Source: CAZGSV01 sp964528605
GTDB taxonomy: Bacteria > Armatimonadota > Zipacnadia > CAZGSV01
Direction of reading: 5' to 3'
Length of the DNA: 64,000 nucleotides
NCBI GenBank assembly: GCA_964528605.1
Contig: CAZGSV010000005.1
Coordinates: 1-64,000, forward strand
Part shown: piece by piece, positions 23,032 through 30,983 of the stretch
Position numbering within the stretch: position 1 is the first letter of the stretch
Layout of the letters: every line of letters starts with the position of its first letter
Notes under the pieces: model-generated
The model's database searches: none
What the model saw: the letters and a program-made list of their open reading frames with translations, nothing else
Told to the model about the DNA's origin: nothing
Position numbers and translations under genes: made by a program

Positions 23032-24641
23032 TGCTCGACTTGGTCATTCGCGGCGCCCTCATGGTTGACGGCAGCGGCCGGCCAGGCTTCCGCGGCGATC
23101 TGGGCGTCTCGGGCGAAAGGATAGAGTTCCTGGACCGCGCCCCTGCCCCGCCCGGCAGAACCGAGTTCGACGCCACCGGCCTAGTGGTCGCGCCAGGCTT
23201 CATAGACGTGCACGCACACTCCGACTTGACCTTGCTGGCGAACCCGCTCGCCCACAGCAAGGTAATGCAGGGGGTCACCACCGAAGTGCTGGGCAACTGC
23301 GGCTTCGGCGTGGCGCCGCTCACCGGCACGCAAGAGAGCATCCGCGAGGTCGGCGCCTACGCCCAGCCCGACGCGGCCCAGTGGCTCTGGCATCAGATGG
23401 CGGAGTACCTGAGGCGCCTCGAGGAGGCCAAGCCGTCGCTCAACGTCGCGGTTCTGGCCGGGCACATACCCATCCGCGCCGCCGTGCTCGGCTTCAGCGA
23501 CCGTCACCCCAACCCCGAGCAACTGGCGCAAATGGCTGCGCTGCTGGAGGAGGCCTTGGAGCAAGGATGCTTCGGGCTCTCCTTCGGCCTCATCTATCCC
23601 CCCAGTTGCTACGCCCCCGCTTGGGAACTGGCTGCCCTGGCCGAGAGAGCGGCCGCAGCCGGAGGGCTTTGTGCCGTGCACATGCGCGACGAATCGGAAG
23701 CGCTCGTCAGCGCCGTCGAGGAGATCATCGGCGTGGCCCGCGACTCGGGCGCCTTCTTCGAGATCAGCCACCTCAAGGCTGCCGGCCGCAAGAACTGGGG
23801 CCGCACGGCGGAGGCCATTCCTCGCATAGAGAAGGCCGTCGCCTCCGGCGTAAGGCTCGGCTTCGACGCCTACCCCTACGCTGCCGGCTGCACGACGCTC
23901 TCGGTAACAGTACCCGCGCGCTTCCACGTGGGCGGCATCCAGGCGCTATCCGACTTGCTGCGTAGCTCCGAGGGCCGCGCCGAGGTCGGCCGCGGCGTGC
24001 TCGAGGAACGCGGCAGAAGCACGGGAGAGGACCCCCTCGAGTCCTTGGGCAAGATACTCGTTGTGGGCGTGGAGTCCGAGCGCAACCGCGAGTGCCAAGG
24101 CCTGACGCTGGCCGAGATCGCGCAGAGGCGGGGCTGCGACAGCCTGCAGGTGATGCTCGACCTGCTGCTCGAGGAGAACGGCCAGGTCACCGTAATCCAC
24201 TTCTCCATGGACGAAGAAGAGGTCCGGCGCGTGCTCTGCCATCCGCTCTGTGTCGTGGGCTCCGACAGTCTGGCCGTCGCGCCCTTTGGGCCCACGGGCG
24301 AGAAGATGCCGCACCCTCGCTTCTACGGCACCTTCCCCAAGATCTTGCGCGAACTGGTGCGCGAGAGAGGCTTGCTCTCCCTTGAGGAAGCCGTGGCAAA
24401 GATGACGGGGCGGCCGGCGGCGCGCTTGGGCATCGAGCGACGCGGCTTACTGGCCCGCGGCAACTTCGCCGACGTGGTCGCTTTCGACCCCCAACGCATC
24501 GCCGACCTCGCCACCTATCGCGACCCGGCGCGCTACTCGGAAGGCATCAGCCTGGTGCTGGTGAACGGCAAGCCCGTGGTGCGCGACGGCCAACACACGC
24601 AGGCGCGCCCGGGTTGGCTCCTGCGGCGGCAGGCACAGTGA
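23031..24641 (+). CDS. N-acyl-D-amino-acid deacylase family amidohydrolase
   Basis: 536 aa. GTG start overlapping the previous stop. Amidohydrolase barrel with the metal-binding HAHSD near residue 61, the D-aminoacylase signature GNCGFGVAP, a histidine in FEISHLKAAGRKNWG that follows the metal-bridging region, and the late aspartate in VVGSDS. The C-terminus has the normal small beta domain (NFADVVAFDP). D-aminoacylases hydrolyse N-acyl-D-amino acids, and the family also includes other amide hydrolases. In this operon with thiC it might handle a heterocyclic or formamide intermediate, but that is speculation. Confidence 0.82.
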   Translation: MLDLVIRGALMVDGSGRPGFRGDLGVSGERIEFLDRAPAPPGRTEFDATGLVVAPGFIDVHAHSDLTLLANPLAHSKVMQGVTTEVLGNCGFGVAPLTGTQESIREVGAYAQPDAAQWLWHQMAEYLRRLEEAKPSLNVAVLAGHIPIRAAVLGFSDRHPNPEQLAQMAALLEEALEQGCFGLSFGLIYPPSCYAPAWELAALAERAAAAGGLCAVHMRDESEALVSAVEEIIGVARDSGAFFEISHLKAAGRKNWGRTAEAIPRIEKAVASGVRLGFDAYPYAAGCTTLSVTVPARFHVGGIQALSDLLRSSEGRAEVGRGVLEERGRSTGEDPLESLGKILVVGVESERNRECQGLTLAEIAQRRGCDSLQVMLDLLLEENGQVTVIHFSMDEEEVRRVLCHPLCVVGSDSLAVAPFGPTGEKMPHPRFYGTFPKILRELVRERGLLSLEEAVAKMTGRPAARLGIERRGLLARGNFADVVAFDPQRIADLATYRDPARYSEGISLVLVNGKPVVRDGQHTQARPGWLLRRQAQ

Positions 24642-24666
24642 CCCCGGTCGCCGAATCTGCTATGCT
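24638..24666 (+). promoter_or_regulatory. Candidate internal promoter before the TIM-barrel isomerase gene
   Basis: GTGACC (24638-24643), a 17-bp spacer and TATGCT (24661-24666). The -35 overlaps the stop of the deacylase gene. It would give a leader of about 90 bases before the ATG at 24765. Confidence 0.4.
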
Positions 24667-24764
24667 CTGCTCCGCGCCGGCGTCGGTCACGCGGGAAAGC
24701 GGCGCCTGTGCGCGGAGAAAGGTTTTGCACGGCAGTCATCTCTTCTGTCTCTAGGAGGACGGCG

Positions 24765-25559
24765 ATGGCCCTGAAGATCGGTATTCTCGCGGACTGTTTG
24801 GGGCTGCCCATCCGCAAGGGGATCGAGACCGCAGCGGAACTGGGCGCCGAGGGTATCCAAGTCTACACCACCACCGGCGAGTTGGCTGCACACAAACTCG
24901 ACCTCGCCGCGCGCGACGAACTGCGCAGCCTGATCCAGTCCCTCGACCTGGAACTGGCGGCCCTCTGCGGCGACTTCGGCGGTGGCGGCTTCACCGACGC
25001 CGCCAGCCTGGAGTGGCGTATCCCTCGCACTTGCGAGGTCATTGATCTGGCCGTTGACCTGGGCACGCGAGTCGTGACCACGCACGTAGGTGTGGTCCCT
25101 GAGGACGAAAGAGCCCCCGAATGGGAGACTATGCGGCGCGGTATCTGCGAGGCAGGCGCCTACGCCGAGGAGAAGGGGTGCGTGCTGGCCACCGAGACGG
25201 GGCCCGAGACGCCCGCCCTGCTCGGGCGCTTCCTTGACTCTGTGCAGGCCCACGCCCGCGCCGTAGGGGTCAACTACGACCCCGCCAACCTGGTCATGGG
25301 CGGTTTCGACCATATTGCCGGCGTGTCCATTCTCGCCGACTACATCGTCCATACCCATGCCAAAGACGGCTTGCGGCCCCCGCAAGGCCCGGCAGAGGTC
25401 CCCCTGGGCGAGGGGCACGTCAACTTCCCCGAGTACCTCGAAGCCCTACAGGCGGCCGGTTTCGATGGCTTCCTGACGATTGAGCGCGAGGCTGGGAAGG
25501 ACCGCGTGGGCGACTACCGCCGCGCCGTGCAGTTCCTCCGTACCCTGCTCCCGGGCTGA
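24765..25559 (+). CDS. Sugar phosphate isomerase/epimerase (xylose-isomerase-like TIM barrel)
   Basis: 264 aa. ATG with AGGAGG 7 bases upstream. The AP-endonuclease-2/xylose-isomerase fold shows metal-ligand candidates in LATETGPE (Glu), VNYDPANLVM (Asp), VHTHAKDG (His) and LTIEREAG (Glu). Relatives convert or epimerise keto-sugars and inositol derivatives. It follows the deacylase gene after 123 bases and may have its own promoter. There are at least three such barrels in the window (also 10213 and 43805), which fits a carbohydrate-degrading lifestyle. Confidence 0.82.
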   Translation: MALKIGILADCLGLPIRKGIETAAELGAEGIQVYTTTGELAAHKLDLAARDELRSLIQSLDLELAALCGDFGGGGFTDAASLEWRIPRTCEVIDLAVDLGTRVVTTHVGVVPEDERAPEWETMRRGICEAGAYAEEKGCVLATETGPETPALLGRFLDSVQAHARAVGVNYDPANLVMGGFDHIAGVSILADYIVHTHAKDGLRPPQGPAEVPLGEGHVNFPEYLEALQAAGFDGFLTIEREAGKDRVGDYRRAVQFLRTLLPG

Positions 25560-25588
25560 TTGACACGCCGGCCCGCCTAACGTACGAT
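25560..25588 (+). promoter_or_regulatory. Promoter for pilB-like/holA genes
   Basis: TTGACA (25560-25565), a 17-bp spacer and TACGAT (25583-25588), among the best consensus promoters in the window. The -35 begins at the base after the preceding stop. A short CGCCC/GGGCG hairpin follows in the leader at 25600-25613. Confidence 0.75.
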
Positions 25589-25599
25589 TTCAGCCGTCC

Positions 25600-25613
25600 C
25601 GCCCGATGGGGCG
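25600..25613 (+). other. Short hairpin in the leader of the pilB-like gene
   Basis: CGCCC (25600-25604) and GGGCG (25609-25613) pair around GATG, within a few bases of the predicted transcript 5' end. It could protect the mRNA. It is only 5 bp and may be chance in this GC-rich sequence. Confidence 0.3.
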
Positions 25614-25678
25614 GCGGAGCAGGAGGGTTTGTTGGCCTTGCTTGTAGGGTTGGATGCTGGAGGGTGAGGTGACCGCCA

Positions 25679-27370
25679 ATGCGTCTGGGTGAGATTCTGG
25701 TTGCGGCCGGCGTCATCAGCGAGGCCGACAAGGAACGGGTGCTTCAGGAGCAGAGGACGCAGCCGAAGCGGCTGGGACGGTTGCTGGTGGAAAAGGGCCT
25801 GGCCGCCGAGGACGACATCGCCGAGGCCATCTCCAAGCAGCTGGGCCTGCCACGGGTGCATCCGCGCGATTACCCGGTGAACCAAGAGGTAATCAGCCTG
25901 GTGCCCTATTCCTACGCGCGCGAGCGGGCGGTGCTCCCGCTGGACAAGCGGGACGCGATTCTCACGCTGGCCATGTACGACCCTTCGGACATAGCCACCT
26001 CGGACTACATCGCGGCCACCAGCGGCCTGCGCGTGCAAGCGGTAGTCGCCACCGAGACCGAGGTCATGGACGCGATTCGCCACTTCTACACGCTCTACGG
26101 CGCGAGCACGGAGGCTCAGTCAACCGTCCAAGAGAGCGGTGTGGAGATTGCCGCCTCCGAGGGCGAGGGGGCCGCTGACGTTGACCTGCTGCGCGAAACG
26201 GCCGGCCAGCCACCGGTGGTGCGCCTGATCAACTCGCTCATCAGCAGCGCCGTGGAGAAGCGCGCCACCGACATCCACCTTGAGCCGGGCCGCCACGAGG
26301 TCGGGGTGCGCATGCGGGTTGACGGCCTGCTCCACCACGCTATGTCCATCCACAAAGGCATGCAGTTGCCCGTCGCTGCGCGCATCAAGATCATGTCCGA
26401 ACTCGACATCGCCGAGCGCCGCCGTTCACAGGACGGCCGCATGTTCGTCTCCGTAGGCGGCCGCGACTTCGACATCCGCGTCTCCATAATGAACTCCCAG
26501 CATGGCGAGAACATCGTGCTCAGGTTGCTGGAGAAGATCTTCAGCATCACCGATGTCGAGCAGTTGGGCTTCCACGCGGACGACCTGGCGCTCTTCCGCA
26601 GCCTGGCCGCCCGCCCGCAGGGCATGCTGCTCCTCACCGGGCCCACCGGCAGCGGCAAGACCACCACCCTCTACGCCCTGCTCAACATGCTCAAGGATGA
26701 AACGCGCTGCATGTGCACGGTGGAAGAGCCCATCGAGTACGAACTGCCCGGCATCGTGCAGACCCAGGTTCACCAGCGCATCGGCATCACCTTCTCCAGC
26801 CAGTTGCGCACCATGCTCCGGCAGGACCCCGACGTGATCCTGGTGGGTGAGATCCGCGACCTGGAGACCGCCGACACCGCCATGAACGCCGCGCTCACCG
26901 GCCACGTGGTGCTCTCCACCCTGCACACCAACGACGCCGCCAGCAGCATCGTGCGGCTGATAGACATGGGTGTGCAGCCCTACCTGATCCCCTCCTGCAT
27001 CAGCGGCGTGGTGGCCCAGCGCCTCATCCGCCTGGTCTGCGAGGCGTGCAAGGAGCCCTACACCCCCAGCCCCGTCGTAATGCGGGACATCTCGGCGCTC
27101 TGGGGCGACGAAGTAGAGGGCATCACCTTCTACCGTGGCAGCGGCTGCAAGGAGTGCAGCGGCATGGGCTACCGCGGCCGGGAGGCCATCGGCGAGTTCA
27201 TGCGCATGACGCCGCAACTCGCTGAAGCCACCATGCAGGGCGCCAGCGCCGGCGAACTCAAGTCAATCGCCATCTCGCAGGGCCTGGTCACCCTACAACG
27301 CCGCGGCCTCGAGAAGGTACGGGCCGGCCGCACTACACCAGAGGAAGTCCTGCGGGTCGCGCTCTTCTGA
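25679..27370 (+). CDS. pilB: Type IV pilus/type II secretion assembly ATPase (PilB/GspE family)
   Basis: 563 aa. The N-terminal MshEN-like domain (about 1-140, MRLGEILVAAGVISEADKERV) is followed by the secretion ATPase core: Walker A GPTGSGKTTTL near residue 320, the Asp-box and Walker B region QDPDVILVGEIRD, and the His-box HVVLSTLHTNDA. The zinc motif is CEAC...CKEC near 455-495. It hydrolyses ATP to drive pilin polymerisation at the inner membrane. No pilC, pilT or pilins are near, so the machinery is split across the genome. GspE of a type II system is the alternative. Confidence 0.9.
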   Translation: MRLGEILVAAGVISEADKERVLQEQRTQPKRLGRLLVEKGLAAEDDIAEAISKQLGLPRVHPRDYPVNQEVISLVPYSYARERAVLPLDKRDAILTLAMYDPSDIATSDYIAATSGLRVQAVVATETEVMDAIRHFYTLYGASTEAQSTVQESGVEIAASEGEGAADVDLLRETAGQPPVVRLINSLISSAVEKRATDIHLEPGRHEVGVRMRVDGLLHHAMSIHKGMQLPVAARIKIMSELDIAERRRSQDGRMFVSVGGRDFDIRVSIMNSQHGENIVLRLLEKIFSITDVEQLGFHADDLALFRSLAARPQGMLLLTGPTGSGKTTTLYALLNMLKDETRCMCTVEEPIEYELPGIVQTQVHQRIGITFSSQLRTMLRQDPDVILVGEIRDLETADTAMNAALTGHVVLSTLHTNDAASSIVRLIDMGVQPYLIPSCISGVVAQRLIRLVCEACKEPYTPSPVVMRDISALWGDEVEGITFYRGSGCKECSGMGYRGREAIGEFMRMTPQLAEATMQGASAGELKSIAISQGLVTLQRRGLEKVRAGRTTPEEVLRVALF

Positions 27371-27378
27371 GCCGCTCC

Positions 27379-28542
27379 ATGTCCTTTCAGTCGGCCTACG
27401 CCGATTTCAGCGGCGCGCTCCGGAACCTGTTGGGGGCGGTAGAGGAGGGCCGGGCCGCCTCGGTGTACCTTTTCACCGGCGCAGACGAATTCCTGGTCAC
27501 GCAAAGCGCACGCCGCCTGGCGTACCAGTTGGTGCCCGAGGAGAAACGCGCTCTGCAGTTGAGCCTGGTTACTTGGGACGACGAGGGCCGGGGCGCGCTC
27601 CGCGAATTTCTTGCCAGCCGCAGCCTGTTCGCGGCGCCCGCCGAGCGGTCGGTCTTGATCCTGAGCGATCCGCCCACCGGGCCGGCTCAGCCCGACTTGG
27701 AGGAGTTGCTGAGTCTGGTGCAGCCGGGCCCGCCCCCGGGCAACGCGTTGATCTTGATGGTGCGCCAGCCGCTTCCCGAAAGGCATCCGCTCAGACAGTT
27801 GGTCTCCGGCTTGGGTGTAGTCGTGCCGGTACCGGAGCTGCGCACCGCCGGCGACCGCCGCGATTTCATCCGCCGCCGGCTCATCCACGAACACCTGCGC
27901 GCCTCTACCGGCGTCATTCAACGCCTCGATTGGCTGGTGGGCAACAGCAGCAGGGCAGTCGCCCAAGAAGCGCGCAAGCTGGCCCTGTACCTGTACCCCG
28001 CAAACACGGTGACGGAGCGAGACCTCGACGCGGTCGTATCGCCCACCACCGAGGTGCGCACCTATGAGCTGGCCGACGCCATCGCCAAGGGCGACCCAAC
28101 GGCAGTGCTGGCGCTCCTGCGGCGGATGCGCGAGGCGGGCGCCGAGCCCTTCAACGTCATCAACCAACTCTCGCGCGCCCTGCGGCGCATGTTGCAGGCC
28201 CGCTTGCTCCTGGACCGTGCAGCGGTGGACCTCGCGGCCCTGCAGAGCGGCCCGGACGCGTTCGGGCGCTGGCTGGAGAAGCAGGCGAGCGCTGTTGCCC
28301 CCCTGCTCCCGGAAGACCCAGCCGAGAACCTGCTCACGCAAAACCGCTATGCCGTGTACCGGCAGTTCCTGGGGGCGCAAAACGTTGACGCCGATCTGCT
28401 GGGCGGGACGCTGGTGGCCCTGGTTCGGGTAGAGGTGCTGCTCAAGTCGAGCACCTTTATCGTCCCCTGGGACGCGGTAACCGAAATCGGCCTGGCCGCC
28501 GCCGGCCGAGTGCGGGCGCCCGTGCAAGACCTGTCGGCCTAG
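27379..28542 (+). CDS. holA: DNA polymerase III subunit delta
   Basis: 387 aa clamp-loader delta subunit, which opens the sliding clamp during replication. The N-terminal AAA-like region begins VYLFTGADEFLVTQSARRL, lacks an ATP-binding P-loop as expected for delta, and continues with the helical lid and collar domain (ELADAIAKGDPTAVLALLRRM, then QLSRALRRMLQARLLLD). It is somewhat longer than the usual 340 aa. It starts 8 bases after the pilB-like stop and shares its transcript. Confidence 0.88.
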   Translation: MSFQSAYADFSGALRNLLGAVEEGRAASVYLFTGADEFLVTQSARRLAYQLVPEEKRALQLSLVTWDDEGRGALREFLASRSLFAAPAERSVLILSDPPTGPAQPDLEELLSLVQPGPPPGNALILMVRQPLPERHPLRQLVSGLGVVVPVPELRTAGDRRDFIRRRLIHEHLRASTGVIQRLDWLVGNSSRAVAQEARKLALYLYPANTVTERDLDAVVSPTTEVRTYELADAIAKGDPTAVLALLRRMREAGAEPFNVINQLSRALRRMLQARLLLDRAAVDLAALQSGPDAFGRWLEKQASAVAPLLPEDPAENLLTQNRYAVYRQFLGAQNVDADLLGGTLVALVRVEVLLKSSTFIVPWDAVTEIGLAAAGRVRAPVQDLSA

Positions 28543-28574
28543 ACCCCCCTCCCCATCAGCGCGCGGATCACCTT

Positions 28575-28603
28575 TTGTGCCCCTAACAGGCCAAGCCTAT
28601 AAT
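28575..28603 (+). promoter_or_regulatory. Promoter for mutS2, adjoining the start codon
   Basis: TTGTGC (28575-28580), a 17-bp spacer and TATAAT (28598-28603). Only 7 bases separate the -10 box from the ATG at 28611, so transcription should begin at the start codon itself. Confidence 0.6.
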
Positions 28604-28610
28604 CGGCTTG

Positions 28611-30959
28611 ATGCCGGCCACTTCCCAGATGGACGAGAAGAGCGCACGCGTACTTGAGTTCGATGGCATCCTGGAAGCCTTGGCCGCCAAGGCCGCCACC
28701 AGGCGCGGAGCCGACCTCTGCCGCAACCTTAGGCCTGAGGCCAATGCCTCTCGCGTCATCGCGCTGCAAGCCGAGACCGCGCAGGCGTGCGAGGCAGCGG
28801 CCAACCGGGGGGCCCCCCCCTTCCCCGGCTTGCAGGATGTCAGCGCGGAACTCGAGACCGCCCGCATCGGCGGCACCCTGGCGGCAAGCCGGCTGCTGGC
28901 CGTCAGCGGCACCGTGCGCGCGTGTGCCGCCTTGCACGCGTACCTGGGCGACCTCGAGCAGCCCGCACTGCTCCCCTACCAAGAAGCCCTGACCCCTCTC
29001 CCCGCTTTGGTGGAGGAGATCGAGAGCAAGTTCAAGGACGCCGGGGAAATGCTGGACAGCGCCTCGCCCACCCTGGCCGACCTCCGCCGCAAGATGCGCG
29101 CCCTCCACAACCGCATCCTCAGCCGGCTGCAGCAAAGCCTGGAGGCTTACACCACGCGCGGGCTGCTGCAGGACCGCCTGATCACGCTGCGCAGCGGACG
29201 TTACTGCCTGCCCGTCAAAGCGGAGAGGGTAGGTGAGACCGAGGGCATCGTCCACGCCACCTCCGCCAGCGGCGCCACCGTTTTCCTCGAGCCGGCCGAA
29301 GCAGTTGCCTTGGGTAACGAGGCGCGCATTCTCGAGGACGCCGAACGCGAAGAGGTTGAGCGCATTCTGCACGAGTTGACCATGCGCGTGGGAGAGCACG
29401 CGGACGAGATCGAGCGCAGCCAGCAGGCCGCGTTCGCGCTCGATGCCATCTTCGCCCGCGCCGACCTTTCCCACGAATGGGCCTGCACGCCGCCGGCCAT
29501 CAGCGACACGGAGTCGCTCTACCTTCCACGTCTCCGGCATCCGCTCATCCCCAAGGATCGAGTGGTGCCCATAGACGTGTTCGCGGGTGAGGATTTCCGG
29601 GCGCTGGTGATAACGGGCCCCAACACCGGCGGCAAGACCGTGACCCTGAAGTCGGTGGGCCTGGCGGCGCTCATGGCGCAAGCCGGAATGCACCTGCCCG
29701 CTGCGCCCGGGGCGCGCCTGCCTGTCTTCGATCAAGTCTTGGCCGACATCGGCGAGGAACAGAGCATCGAACAGAGTCTGAGCACCTTCTCCTCGCACAT
29801 CTCCAACGTGATCCGCCTGTCAGCGGCGGCCACGGCACGCTCGCTGGTGCTGCTCGACGAGGTGGGTTCAGGCACGGACCCCTCGGAAGGCGCCGCGCTC
29901 GGCATGGCTCTCTTGAAGCACTTCTTCGACAAGGGATGCCTGCTGCTGGCCTCCACGCACCAATCGCGCATCAAGGTGTTCGCCTGGGAGAACCCGGGAT
30001 TCCGCAACGCCAGCGTGGAGTTCGACGAGCGGACGCTGGCGCCCACTTTCCGGTTGCGCATCGGCGTGCCCGGGGCGAGCAACGCGCTGCGCATAGCCGC
30101 GCGCCTGGGGCTGTCGGCCGCGGTGATCGCCGACGCGGAGCAACTGCGCGAGCAAGGGGCGGTGCAGTTCGACCAGATAGTGGGGCAGTTGCAGGCAACC
30201 CAGGGGCAGTTGGAGGGCGCGCTGGCCGCCGCCGAGGAACAGCGCCGCGCAGCCGAAGAGGAACGCGCCCAAGCCCAAGGGCTGGCGGCTGACGCCCAAG
30301 CACAGCGCAAAGAAACGCTTGCCAAGAGCGCCGAGGAAGCCAAGGCGTTCCTGCGCCAAGTGCAGCGCCAGGCCCGAGACCTACTGGCCGCCCTGCGCCA
30401 GCAGCCGCGGGAAAGCAAGGAAACGCACGCGATCCAAGCCGAACTGCGTCAACTGACCGAGGAGGTGAGGGCGGCGGCCCCCGAGCCCCAGGCCCCCCCC
30501 GCGCCGGTGGCGGAGCCCGGCCCCATCGTGACCGGCGACCGCGTTTTCGTTGCCCGCTTGAAGGCAGAGGGCCTGGTCATCGAACTGGCCGAAGACGAAG
30601 CCAAGGTGCAGTGCGGCTCACTGCGCCTGTCGGTGCCTGTCACGGAGTTGGTGCGCCTGGCGCCCAAAGCCGCGCCTGCTTCCGCGACAACGCCCGCGGG
30701 CAAGCCCTTCAGCGTGCCACCGGCACTCAACCTGAGGGGGCTCACCGTGGAGGAGGCGCTAGAGCGCCTCGACAAGTACCTCGACGACGCCTTTCTGGCT
30801 GGCCTGGCGGAAGTGCGCATCATTCACGGCAAGGGAACCGGGGCCGTGCGCGGCGCGGTGCATGAGGCGCTGCACAATCATCCGCTGGTGAGCGGCTTCC
30901 GCTTCGCGGAGCCAAGCGCCGGGGGGGCGGGAGTTACGCTGGTGACGGTCGCACGCTAG
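28611..30959 (+). CDS. mutS2: MutS2 endonuclease/ATPase with C-terminal Smr domain
   Basis: 782 aa. MutS core with Walker A GPNTGGKTVTLK near residue 339 and Walker B LVLLDEVGSGTDPSEG, no mismatch-recognition domain I, a long charged coiled coil (about 510-620) and a C-terminal Smr nuclease domain (LNLRGLTVEEALERLDKYL, HGKGTGAVRGAVHEAL). MutS2 acts on recombination intermediates and, in some bacteria, on collided ribosomes. The ATG at 28611 lies 7 bases after TATAAT, so the mRNA appears leaderless; a TTG at 28608 is less likely. Confidence 0.92.
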   Translation: MPATSQMDEKSARVLEFDGILEALAAKAATRRGADLCRNLRPEANASRVIALQAETAQACEAAANRGAPPFPGLQDVSAELETARIGGTLAASRLLAVSGTVRACAALHAYLGDLEQPALLPYQEALTPLPALVEEIESKFKDAGEMLDSASPTLADLRRKMRALHNRILSRLQQSLEAYTTRGLLQDRLITLRSGRYCLPVKAERVGETEGIVHATSASGATVFLEPAEAVALGNEARILEDAEREEVERILHELTMRVGEHADEIERSQQAAFALDAIFARADLSHEWACTPPAISDTESLYLPRLRHPLIPKDRVVPIDVFAGEDFRALVITGPNTGGKTVTLKSVGLAALMAQAGMHLPAAPGARLPVFDQVLADIGEEQSIEQSLSTFSSHISNVIRLSAAATARSLVLLDEVGSGTDPSEGAALGMALLKHFFDKGCLLLASTHQSRIKVFAWENPGFRNASVEFDERTLAPTFRLRIGVPGASNALRIAARLGLSAAVIADAEQLREQGAVQFDQIVGQLQATQGQLEGALAAAEEQRRAAEEERAQAQGLAADAQAQRKETLAKSAEEAKAFLRQVQRQARDLLAALRQQPRESKETHAIQAELRQLTEEVRAAAPEPQAPPAPVAEPGPIVTGDRVFVARLKAEGLVIELAEDEAKVQCGSLRLSVPVTELVRLAPKAAPASATTPAGKPFSVPPALNLRGLTVEEALERLDKYLDDAFLAGLAEVRIIHGKGTGAVRGAVHEALHNHPLVSGFRFAEPSAGGAGVTLVTVAR

Positions 30960-30961
30960 CG

Positions 30962-30983
30962 CGGGCGCGTCCGACGCCCGTTT
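30962..30983 (+). terminator. Hairpin between convergent mutS2 and mrdA genes
   Basis: CGGGCG (30962-30967) and CGCCCG (30975-30980) pair around a 7-base loop and are followed by TTT on the plus strand, immediately after the mutS2 stop. A hairpin with nearly the same arms and loop stands at 51262-51280. Confidence 0.5.
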
